Shown here: piece by piece, positions 55,770 to 64,000 of the stretch
Position numbering within the stretch: the first letter of the stretch is position 1
How the letters are laid out: each line of letters begins with the position of its first letter
Assembly (NCBI RefSeq): GCF_005239225.2
Contig: NC_133296.1
Span: 9,424,001 to 9,488,000, forward strand
Direction of reading: 5' to 3'
Source of the DNA: Populus alba
Lineage: Eukaryota; Streptophyta; Magnoliopsida; Malpighiales; Salicaceae
DNA length: 64,000 nucleotides
Notes under the pieces: generated by a model
Databases searched by the model: none
What the model saw: the letters and a program-made list of their open reading frames with translations, nothing else
Told to the model about the DNA's origin: nothing
Program-made: the position numbers and the translations under genes

Positions 55770-57706
55770 GAGCTAGGCTCCGAAAAAAGGTCATATCCTT
55801 CTGTTATTTTTGTTTTTTTAGTGTTCCTTTAAGTTTTTCAGTGTTTTGCATCCATCTTCTAGTTCTTCATGTCTGCGTCATCTAAGCAAAAAAAAAAAAA
55901 AGGTTTATATTTCATCTTGTTACTGTCTCTAATCATATCAGTAGATTAAAAAGAAGAAAAAGAGAGAGTGTGAGAGAGAGAGAGAGAGAGGGATTAGTTG
56001 AAATTTGAAGGATCTTTCAATTTTTGCCGTAGAAACATAACTCTTGGTGAACCATAAGAAAACAACCTCGGAATGAATTGAAACTTCCTATTCAGTCTAT
56101 TGGGGGTGATATAGCATCCGATGTCAAATTTGGTCTTATTCTGAAATTGGTTGCTTGTGATTTTCATTCGAGGTTCAATTTTGCCACAGAAACACAACTC
56201 TTAGTGATACGGTTCAGCCCTGTGATACGACCCAAGTAAGGTCAGATTCGGATTTTGGCGTAAAAAGCGCAACAGTCCAGGTTTACAGCAACAATCATAA
56301 TTCTCAATCCAACCGTTGGATCAGGCTAATATTTTATGTGGACTCTCCAGACATATCTTACTACCTTGGGTTAAAATTGCAGGTCAATCGGAGTTCGGGA
56401 AGGCACCCCAATACTGGTCAACAGAGGCTGTACGGATTTTGTTATTTACTTCCATTTGACTTGTGGACTTCCTATTTGATTAGGATTCTTTTCCTCCAAG
56501 GATGTGGGAGCTGGTTTTGGGAATTTCCTAGTTCACAAGGATCTTTAATGAGTTGCAATATAATCTCCTAGTGTGGCAAGGATTCATTAATGTTTCAGAA
56601 TCCTTTTCTTATAAGGATTCCTTATTCATCCTAGCTACACAAGGAAAGAAGGGCTGGTGGTATTTAATGACAAGTTACTTATTTTTATTATTTTCTTTCA
56701 TGTTTGGGCTTAATTAATAGTTTGTTTTCAGTTAGGATCCAAGGCTTATTTGGATCAGGTTATGGGCTTTTTAGTTTAGGGTTTTGGGCCAGTTTTGAGT
56801 GGACCTCATATAAGTCCACATAAGAGCTCCATTAGGGTTAATTTTTCAAGAACTATTTAAACTCATGTAAGCCATAATTTTCGGCAGCTTTGATGATTAT
56901 TATTCTGAACTTTTCAGTTTTAACGTGTGAGAGTGATTCTTGCATTCTTCAGTTCTTGAATGAACTGAATCTGACTTATCGAAGATTAACTGGCTTTGTG
57001 GCGTCATTCTACTCATTCCAATAGTGCTGGTGCCTTGGGGCAGGTTTCCATTATGTCACACTCATATCAGACCTATTTCGGCTTTCCGGGATCAGATCTC
57101 AATCTTGATTGTGGGTTGCGTGACCACGTGATCACGAGGTTCGCATCACTTAGTGAACCATAAGCAAACCACCTTAGAATCAATTTAAACTTCATATTAT
57201 GTGTATTGGGGATGCGATCGCATCATATATTAAATTTGGGCTTATTTTGATATCGTCTTCTAGAGGTTTTAATTGGAGGTTCAATTTTACCGCAAACTGA
57301 TCATACATGGGGTTTGGGTACCTAGACATACTAGAACAACCTATAAACTGTGATTTGTTGTTTTCTTGGCATCCTAATACTATATATTAAATTCTAGGTC
57401 ATTTGGATTGCGTTTTCTTTAGGGTTCCAGAATCGAGTTTTGTCTTACTATAACGGGTTTGTTTTGCGTTGTCTTTCAAAACTTATTTTGTTTCTGTTCA
57501 TTTCATTTCTGCCATTATACTATCATCATATTTTGATATTTGTCTGTTGTTTGGGTCATTTTTATCACTTTTGCATTTTTTTTTGATAAGTTTTGGTCCA
57601 AACAAAAGGCAGATTCGTAATCTTGAGTCTAAATTAATGTTCTTCATGTTATAAACTCTATTCTTGTCTTCGTCTTCTTCTTGTTTTTTTTCCCTGTCTG
57701 TGTCAT
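55770..57706 (+). other. A/F-type leader with nested solo LTR, ending at the gap
   Basis: 55770-56204 and 57149-57706 form one leader. Its last bases (CTGTGTCAT at the gap edge) match the sequence directly before the F ORF start at 60480, so the ORF of this copy would begin in the gap. An AG run lies near 55970-55990. Confidence 0.75.
56205..57148 (+). repeat. Solo A3 LTR, 944 bp, target duplication CTTAG
   Basis: It starts TGATACGGTTCAGCCCTGTG and ends GAGGTTCGCATCA. Perfect CTTAG copies lie at 56200-56204 and 57149-57153. It sits in the leader of a related element, so it is a same-family nested insertion. Confidence 0.95.
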
Positions 57707-58206
57707 NNNNNNNNNNNNNNNNNNNNNNNNNNNNNNNNNNNNNNNNNNNNNNNNNNNNNNNNNNNNNNNNNNNNNNNNNNNNNNNNNNNNNNNNNNNNNN
57801 NNNNNNNNNNNNNNNNNNNNNNNNNNNNNNNNNNNNNNNNNNNNNNNNNNNNNNNNNNNNNNNNNNNNNNNNNNNNNNNNNNNNNNNNNNNNNNNNNNNN
57901 NNNNNNNNNNNNNNNNNNNNNNNNNNNNNNNNNNNNNNNNNNNNNNNNNNNNNNNNNNNNNNNNNNNNNNNNNNNNNNNNNNNNNNNNNNNNNNNNNNNN
58001 NNNNNNNNNNNNNNNNNNNNNNNNNNNNNNNNNNNNNNNNNNNNNNNNNNNNNNNNNNNNNNNNNNNNNNNNNNNNNNNNNNNNNNNNNNNNNNNNNNNN
58101 NNNNNNNNNNNNNNNNNNNNNNNNNNNNNNNNNNNNNNNNNNNNNNNNNNNNNNNNNNNNNNNNNNNNNNNNNNNNNNNNNNNNNNNNNNNNNNNNNNNN
58201 NNNNNN
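57707..58206. other. Assembly gap (500 N)
   Basis: Exactly 500 N. The plus-strand F leader on the left and the minus-strand F ORF on the right face each other across it. Confidence 0.97.
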
Positions 58207-58322
58207 AATAATCTTCTACACTTATCAACTTCTCGTTCTAGAACCCCAAAAACCATGGCTTTAGTATTTCGCATCGTTGATCTACAATCCTCCTCTGTTC
58301 CCTCTCCCTTAGTGAATACATG
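58207..58322 (-). pseudogene. F ORF N-terminal fragment, second copy, frameshifted, cut by gap
   Basis: It corresponds to the first 38 or so codons of the 60106-60480 ORF, ending at the gap within LEREVDKCRRL. Extra A and T bases relative to the intact copy shift the frame. The IQ part would be inside the gap. Confidence 0.75.
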
Positions 58323-59326
58323 ACACAGATAGGGGAAAAAAAACAAGAAGACGACGGCAAGAATAGAGTTTATAGCATGAAGAACATTGATTTAGACTCG
58401 AGAATACAAATCTGACTTTTGTTTGGACCAGAACTTATTGAAAAACAAACTAATGCGAGGGTGATGAAAATGACTCAAACAACAGCCAAATATCAAAATA
58501 TGATGATAGTATAATGGCAGGGACGAAATCAACAGAAACAAAACAAGTTTTGAAAGATAACACCAAACAGACCCGTCACGACAAAACAAGACCTAATTCG
58601 GGAAACCTAAAGAAACCGATATCCAAATGACCTCGAATTTAATTTTCTATTATTAAAATACTGTGAAATCACCAAAAAATCAATTTATAGGTCGTTCTCT
58701 TATTTCTAGGTACCCAAACTCCTTGTATGATCAGTTTGCGGCAGAATTGATCCTCCAATTTAAAACCTCCAGAAGTCGGAATCAAAATATGCCCAAATTT
58801 AATATATGGTGCGATCTCATCCCCAATACAACATAATATGAAGTTTTCAACTGATTCTAAGGTGTTTTTCTTACGGCTCACTAATAGTAGTGTTTCTGCG
58901 GCAGAATTGAACCTCGAATTAAAACCTCAAGCAAATAATATCAGAATAGGCCCAACTTTGATATATGATGCGATCCCACCCCCAATAGACTGAATATGAA
59001 GTTTAAATTGATTCCGAGGTGGTTTGCTTATGGTTCACCAAGATTTGTGTTTCTGCGGCAAAAATTGAATGGTCCTTCAAATTTCAACTAATCACTCTTT
59101 TCTCTATTTCTTTCTGTTTTTTTTCTTCTTTTTAACAAACTGATATGATTAGAGACAGTAACAAGATGGAATATAAACTTTTTTTTTTTTTTTGCTTAGA
59201 TGACACAGACACGAAGAACAAGAAGATGGACGCAAACACTGAAAAACTTAAGGGAACACTAAAAAAAAAAAAAAAAAAATAACAGAATGATATGACCTTG
59301 TTTCGGAGCCTAGCTCTGATACCAAC
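58323..59326 (-). other. F leader, second copy
   Basis: It is nearly the same as 60481-61483 (offset about 2157-2161). It lies between the ORF fragment and the LTR; the primer site is the complement of TGGTATCAGAGC at 59313-59324. No coding frame was seen. Confidence 0.8.
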
Positions 59327-60093
59327 TGATGCGAACCTCGTGATCACGTGGTCACGCAACCCACAATCAAGATTGAGATCTGATCCCGGAAAGCCGAAAG
59401 AGGTCTGATAGGAGTGTGACACAATGGAAACCTGCCCCAAGGCACCAACACTATTGGAATGAGTAGAATGACGCCACGAAGCCAGTTAATCTTCGATAAG
59501 TCATATCCAGTTCGTTCAAGAACTGAAGACTGCAAGAATCACTCTCACACGTTAAAACTGAAAAGTTCAGCATAATAATCATCAAAAGCCCAAACATTAA
59601 AGAAAATAATAAAAATAAGTAACTTGTCATTAAATACCACCAGCCCTTCTTTCCTTGTGTAGCTAGGATGAATAAGGAATCCTTATAAGAAAAGGATTCT
59701 GAAACATTAATGAATCCTTGCCACACTAGGAGATTATATTGCACCTCATTAAAGATCCTTGTGGAACTAGGAAATTCCCAAAACGAGCTCCCACATCCTT
59801 GGAGGAAAAGAATCCTAATCAAATAGGAAGTCCACAAGTCAAATGGAAGTAAATAACAAAATCCGTACAACCTCTGTTGACCAGTATTGGGGTGCCTTCC
59901 CGATCTCCGATTGACCTGCAATTTTAACCCAAGGTAGTAAGATATGTCTGGAGAGTCCACATAAAATATTAGCCCGATCCAATGGTCGGATTGAGAATTA
60001 TGACTGTTGCTGTAAACCTGGACTGCTGCGCTTTTTACGCCAAAATCCGAGTCTGACCTTACTTGGGTCGTATCACAGGGCTGAACCGTATCA
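59327..60093 (-). repeat. F/A3 LTR, 767 bp, shared between tandem copies
   Basis: On the minus strand TGATACGGTTCAGCCCTGTG begins at 60093, just after a polypurine tract, and GGTTCGCATCA ends at 59327, just before a primer site. It is therefore both the 3' LTR of the right copy and the 5' LTR of the left copy. Confidence 0.92.
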
Positions 60094-60107
60094 TTCCCTC
60101 CCTCTTC
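60094..60107 (-). other. Polypurine tract of F
   Basis: The minus strand reads GAAGAGGGAGGGAA, directly before the LTR, and overlaps the stop codon of the F ORF. It aligns with the family A tract at 8598-8611. Confidence 0.75.
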
Positions 60108-60480
60108 AAAGAAGATTCGCCCTCGAATCTTGAACAACATTAATGGTGACTTCAGTAGCCTCTTGTTTAAGCCTTCGGAATCCCCTTATTGCTAACACCT
60201 TTCTCCAACAACACTGTATAGAAGTAGTGACTGACAAGAATTTCAAATAAGCACGCCGTACTAACCACTTGCGTACATACTTTTGAATGATAACCACAAC
60301 GACTCTCCTTCGTCTTTCATCCTTTTGGCGTTGTACCTCTTTTTCCCATGAAGCTTCAAGATCATAGAATAATCTTCTACACTTATCAACTTCTCGTTCT
60401 AGAACCCCCAAACCATGGCTTAGTATTTCGCATCGTTGATCTACAATCCTCCTCTGTTCCCTCTCCCTTAGTGAATACAT
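60106..60480 (-). CDS. F-element ORF: coiled-coil-like plus IQ-motif protein, 124 aa
   Basis: An uninterrupted frame runs from ATG 60478-60480 to TGA 60106-60108; a start eight codons earlier is also in frame. Residues about 1-58 are highly charged (LREREQRR, LEREVDKCRRL, KEVQRQKDERRRR) and look helical. Residues about 63-80 contain IQKYVRKWLVR, which fits the IQ consensus IQxxxRxxxxR. A second, off-spaced repeat follows (SIQCCWRKVLAIR) with GFRRLKQEA. These resemble the neck IQ repeats of plant class XI myosins and would suggest calmodulin-type binding; this is recognition from memory, not a search. The last residues (DSRANLL) align with the end of family A pol (DSRSNPF) before the polypurine tract. 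No gag, protease, RT or integrase is present, so mobility would need an A-type helper. Whether it is translated is unknown. Confidence 0.7.
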   Translation of the reverse strand: MYSLREREQRRIVDQRCEILSHGLGVLEREVDKCRRLFYDLEASWEKEVQRQKDERRRRVVVVIIQKYVRKWLVRRAYLKFLSVTTSIQCCWRKVLAIRGFRRLKQEATEVTINVVQDSRANLL

Positions 60481-61483
60481 GACACAGATAGGGGAAAAAA
60501 ACAAGAAGACGACGGCAAGAATAGAGTTTATAGCATGAAGAACATTGATTTAGACTCGAGAATACAAATCTGACTTTTGTTTGGACCAGAACTTATTGAA
60601 AAACAAACTAATGCGAGGGTGATGAAAATGACTCAAACAACAGCCAAATATCAAAATATGATGATAGTATAATGGCAGGGACGAAAATCAACAGAAACAA
60701 AACAAGTTTTGAAAGATAACACCAAACAGACCCGTCACGACAAAACAAGACCTAATTCGGGAAACCTAAAGAAACCGATATCCAAATGACCTCGAATTTA
60801 ATTTCTATTATTAAAATACTGTGAAATCACCAAAAATCAATTTATAGGTCGTTCTCTTATTTCTAGGTACCCAAACTCCTTGTATGATCAGTTTGCGGCA
60901 GAATTGATCCTCCAATTAAAACCTCCAGAAGTCGGAATCAAAATATGCCCAAATTTAATATATGGTGCGATCTCATCCCCAATACACATAATATGAAGTT
61001 TCAACTGATTCTAAGGTGTTTTTCTTACGGCCTCACTAATAGTAGTGTTTCTGCGGCAGAATTGAACCTCGAATTAAAAACCTCAAGCAAATAATATCAG
61101 AATAGGCCCAACTTTTGATATATGATGCGATCCCACCCCCAATAGACTGAATATGAAGTTTAAATTGATTCCGAGGTGGTTTGCTTATGGTTCACCAAGA
61201 TTTGTGTTTCTGCGGCAAAAATTGAATGGTCCTTCAAATTTCAACTAATCACTCTTTTCTCTATTTCTTTCTGTTTTTTTTCTTCTTTTTAACAAACTGA
61301 TATGATTAGAGACAGTAACAAGATGGAATATAAACTTTTTTTTTTTTTTGCTTAGATGACACAGACACGAAGAACAAGAAGATGGACGCAAACACTGAAA
61401 AACTTAAGGGAACACTAAAAAAAAAAAAAACAAAAATAACAGAATGATATGACCTTGTTTCGGAGCCTAGCTCTGATACCAAC
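60481..61483 (-). other. F leader, first copy
   Basis: This is a leader of about 1 kb between primer site (61470-61481) and ORF. Near the LTR it resembles the A leaders, with TGCCGCAGAA-type segments; its last ~250 bp are specific to F. No gene was seen. Confidence 0.8.
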
Positions 61484-62033
61484 TGATGCGAACCTCGTGA
61501 TCACGTGGTCACGCAACCCACAATCAAGATTGAGATCTGATCCCGGAAAGCCGAAAGAGGTCTGATAGGAGTGTGACACAATGGAAACCTGCCCCAAGGC
61601 ACCAACACTATTGGAATGAGTAGAATGACGCCACGAAGCCAGTTAATCTTCGATAAGTCATATCCAGTTCGTTCAAGAACTGAAGACTGCAAGAATCACT
61701 CTCACACGTTAAAACTGAAAAGTTCAGCATAATAATCATCAAAAGCCCAAACATTAAAGAAAATAATAAAAATAAGTAACTTGTCATTAAATACCACCAG
61801 CCCTTCTTTCCTTGTGTAGCTAGGATGAATAAGGAATCCTTATAAGAAAAGGATTCTGAAACATTAATGAATCCTTGCCACACTAGGAGATTATATTGCA
61901 CCTCATTAAAGATCCTTGTGGAACTAGGAAATTCCCAAAACCAGCTCCCACATCCTTGGAGGAAAAGAATCCTAATCAAATAGGAAGTCCACAAGTCAAA
62001 TGGAAGTAAATAACAAAATCCGTACAACCTCTG
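61484..62033 (-). repeat. F/A3 LTR, interrupted by element E
   Basis: It runs from the U5 end GGTTCGCATCA at 61484 up to CAACCTCTG at 62033, the same sequence as 59327-59876, and then the E LTR starts. The missing U3 part should lie beyond the right edge of the window. Confidence 0.88.
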
Positions 62034-62978
62034 TGATGTGCATCATGGGAATTATAATCCATCTCGTAAAGCTGAATCTAATATGCAAGAGGATTCAGAT
62101 GGTCCAATGACAAGAGAGAGAGCGAAACAACTACAACGGGCCTTGACGAATCAAATTGCAATGATTGAAGCTGCGTCGGAGTTAAAAATTAGCAATCAGT
62201 TTGAAATTGGTTCAAGGGTGCTTATTTGCCTACAATTGGAACTTGGAGATGGGAAAAGCCCTTAATGGTTCTTTTCATGCTGGGCTACTTGTATTTGGAT
62301 TGATAATGCAAGTGAAGGAATTGATGCTGTTTACGGTCAGAACAGTAGATGGATTTGAACCTGAATTTGAAGTCATCCAATGCATGTGAAAACAAGATTT
62401 ATGTAGGTAAAATTCAAGTTCAGAACGTGATCTTTCTATATTGTCCAACCATGAGTGCATTGGACTTTTGTGTCAAAAGTTATGGCTGTTTTAAATTTCG
62501 TCTGCATATGTTTTAGAAATGTCAACAAAAAAACGTGTGTTAGTTAAATTTGTCTACTTGCTTTATTAAAAGTCTAGTTTTTAGGCTTGACTTCTGTCAT
62601 GTTGAATTCACCTAACTTTGGAGGGATGTTCCAAAGATAAATATGTATCAGAATATGAAATAAACACTTTTGGCCAAAATTGAAAAACTTAATTCAGAGA
62701 ATTAAGAGTTGTTCTTCCAAATTCGTTTTTGTGAAGAACCCTACCTGACTTATCACTCTTCAATCACAAAGAGTGTGGCGTCGAAATCCTAGACTGATCT
62801 TTGTGGCGTCCAGATCGACTTATCAAAGTATCATTCTAGTCTATCCTCCATTTTATTTACTTTCAAATCACTACAATCCAGCCTAAATACCAAAAGAAAG
62901 ACAACACAACCAAACCCATCCTTCATCCATTTTCATTAGAATCATTGTTGCCGATTTTGAATCATTCACGGCACATCA
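62034..62978 (+). repeat. E-family 5' LTR, complete, 945 bp
   Basis: It starts TGATGTGCATCATGGG and ends TTCACGGCACATCA, followed by a primer site. Near 62095-62160 it encodes a GPMTRERAKQLQRALTNQI-like tail, which would be the end of pol in the 3' LTR. The left flank CTCTG (62029-62033) should recur beyond the window if the element is whole. Confidence 0.88.
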
Positions 62979-62980
62979 TC

Positions 62981-62992
62981 TGGTATCAGAGC
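62981..62992 (+). other. Primer binding site of E (initiator-Met type)
   Basis: TGGTATCAGAGC lies two bases after the LTR end. Confidence 0.9.
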
Positions 62993-63078
62993 ATCAGTTG
63001 CGATCTAAGACAGGAGCCAAAAACAAGAAGAAGAAGAAGAAGAAAGGTTTGCTGGAATTGAGGTTGACAGACTTAACT

Positions 63079-64000
63079 ATGGCTGGAGATAAAGAAGATT
63101 TGCCAAGAGGGTTAAGTTTGGAACAGGCACAGGTCATGGGCTTACAACGATCTCATGCTGAGATTCGGGATGAGATGACTGGAATTCGTGAACAGTTGAA
63201 TACCCTTATGCAAAGGATGCAAAGAAATAATTTGCAACCCCAACCGAGGCAAGCACTTAGGGTGCCACGAAATGATATTATAGAAGCTGACGAAGATCCA
63301 AATGGGGATGATGAGGCCGATGATAGGGTCAGACCAAGAAGGCAGAATTATAATCCTCCTAATGGTCTCAAACTTAAGATTCCACCGTTTAGAGGAAGTA
63401 GTTCACCTGAGGAATACTTGGAGTGGATTCAGAAGGTTGAAAAGGTGTTTGAATGGTATGAATATTCTGAAGAAAGGAAGTGCAAGGTGGCAGCACTTGA
63501 GTTTACAGATTATGCTCTTTTATGGTGGGAAAACGTAAAGATTCAGAGGAGAAGGGATGAAGAGGAGGAGATTGCAACATGGGCAACTATGAAAAGAGTG
63601 ATGAAGAAGAGATTTGTTCCTGATTACTATAAACAGGAGCTATACATCAGACTTCAGACTTTGCGACAGGGATCTTTGACTGTGGAAGAGTATGTGAAAG
63701 AGTTTGAATTGCTGCAGATTCGATGTGAATTGATGGAACCTCAAGAGCAAACAATAGCTAGATTTCTTGGAGGGTTGAGGAAGGATATAGCTAATGTTGT
63801 TGAGTTACAACCGTACATCTTCCTTGAGGAAGTTATAAAGCTTGCAACCCGAGTAGAGAGGCAGCAGAGACGAGGAGGTGTCCGAACTAGTGTAACTACG
63901 TCAAGCGCGACAAGGGCTGTTTCTACGCCTACACGAACATGGAGCATGCCTAAACGAGATGAGAAGGTGGAGTTTAGCAAGGGGAATACCAGTTTTGATT
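63079..64000 (+). CDS. gag: E-family gag, intact to the window edge (partial)
   Basis: The ATG at 63079, about 100 bp after the LTR, opens a frame with no stop for 307 codons to the end of the window. It forms the capsid part of a Ty3/gypsy polyprotein. Residues 1-60 contain an amphipathic stretch (HAEIRDEMTGIREQLNTLM), and residues about 65-90 are acidic. The retrotransposon gag core is at about residues 105-235 (YLEWIQKVEKVFEWYEYSEE, ALLWWENVK, RFLGGLRKDIANVVEL). A basic Arg-rich segment follows (RVERQQRRGG). The zinc knuckle is expected just beyond the edge. It is a divergent relative of family A gag and the only undamaged gag here. Confidence 0.9.
   Translation, partial: MAGDKEDLPRGLSLEQAQVMGLQRSHAEIRDEMTGIREQLNTLMQRMQRNNLQPQPRQALRVPRNDIIEADEDPNGDDEADDRVRPRRQNYNPPNGLKLKIPPFRGSSSPEEYLEWIQKVEKVFEWYEYSEERKCKVAALEFTDYALLWWENVKIQRRRDEEEEIATWATMKRVMKKRFVPDYYKQELYIRLQTLRQGSLTVEEYVKEFELLQIRCELMEPQEQTIARFLGGLRKDIANVVELQPYIFLEEVIKLATRVERQQRRGGVRTSVTTSSATRAVSTPTRTWSMPKRDEKVEFSKGNTSFD

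Noticed and set aside
59451..60140. 229-codon minus-strand frame, also in shorter form at 6138-6647, 61608-62027 and 46513-46848
   Set aside because: It reads across the LTR U3 and lacks any domain. It recurs only because the LTRs are near-identical copies.
60106..60480. A true host myosin gene
   Set aside because: Only the IQ-like part is present, inside LTR, primer-site and polypurine-tract boundaries, with no motor or tail sequence nearby.

Overview
The window is repeat-dense nuclear DNA of a flowering plant, probably a dicot. The evidence is nested Ty3/gypsy LTR retrotransposons, with Athila-type gag and a tRNA-Asp primer site or chromovirus-type pol and an initiator-Met primer site. There are also plant-type LINEs with an RT zinc-binding C-terminus, AT-rich spacers and plant-style microsatellites. 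No intact host gene was found. Three runs of exactly 500 N (14276-14775, 33344-33843, 57707-58206) are scaffold gaps and all lie inside repeats. The species cannot be named from this sequence.

I use provisional family names. A is a Ty3/gypsy family with primer site TGGTATCAGAGC and three LTR types sharing one 3' half: A1 starts TGATGCGGACCAG, A2 starts TGATACAATCC, A3 starts TGATACGGTTCAG. B is Athila-like, with 1.7-kb LTRs and a tRNA-Asp primer site. C is a 4.2-kb TG...CA unit with 5-bp target duplication, filled with several tandem-repeat arrays; it is probably a giant solo LTR. D is Tekay/Del-like pol. E is a second initiator-Met Ty3/gypsy family with intact gag at the right edge. F is a small non-autonomous relative of A that carries a short ORF with IQ (calmodulin-binding-like) motifs in place of gag-pol. 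LINE fragments occur four times.

Layout. 1-7132: two opposed Athila-like copies, the right LTR holding a solo A3 LTR. 7133-11483: A pol, LTR pieces, and inverted A gag-protease. 11484-14275: broken Athila LTR and gag. 14776-17256: C copy 1 and a LINE. 17257-18611: A3 LTR and Athila 3' sequence. 18612-28131: a complete A1 element with matching target duplications that itself contains a LINE tail, an E LTR piece and a second A1 element. 28132-33343: Athila remainder, another A1 copy, and a 172-177 bp tandem repeat beside gap 2. 33844-37201: A2 LTR and leader split by a LINE. 37202-45428: inverted A gag-pol split by the complete C copy 2. 45429-48221: unassigned DNA, A3 LTR, LINE and A2 LTR. 48222-50254: D pol. 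50255-54078: C copy 3. 54079-57706: A LTR and leader pieces with a self-nested solo LTR. 58207-62033: tandem F copies. 62034-64000: start of E.

The insertions can be layered by target duplications. Athila copies were hit by A elements, A elements were hit by other A, C and LINE elements, and F was hit by E. The youngest-looking activity is A3/F and E: two A3 LTRs 53 kb apart differ by only a handful of bases, and E gag is open for 307 codons. The most unusual items are the F ORF with IQ motifs, the satellite-filled C unit, and the composite junction of the 34-kb LINE.
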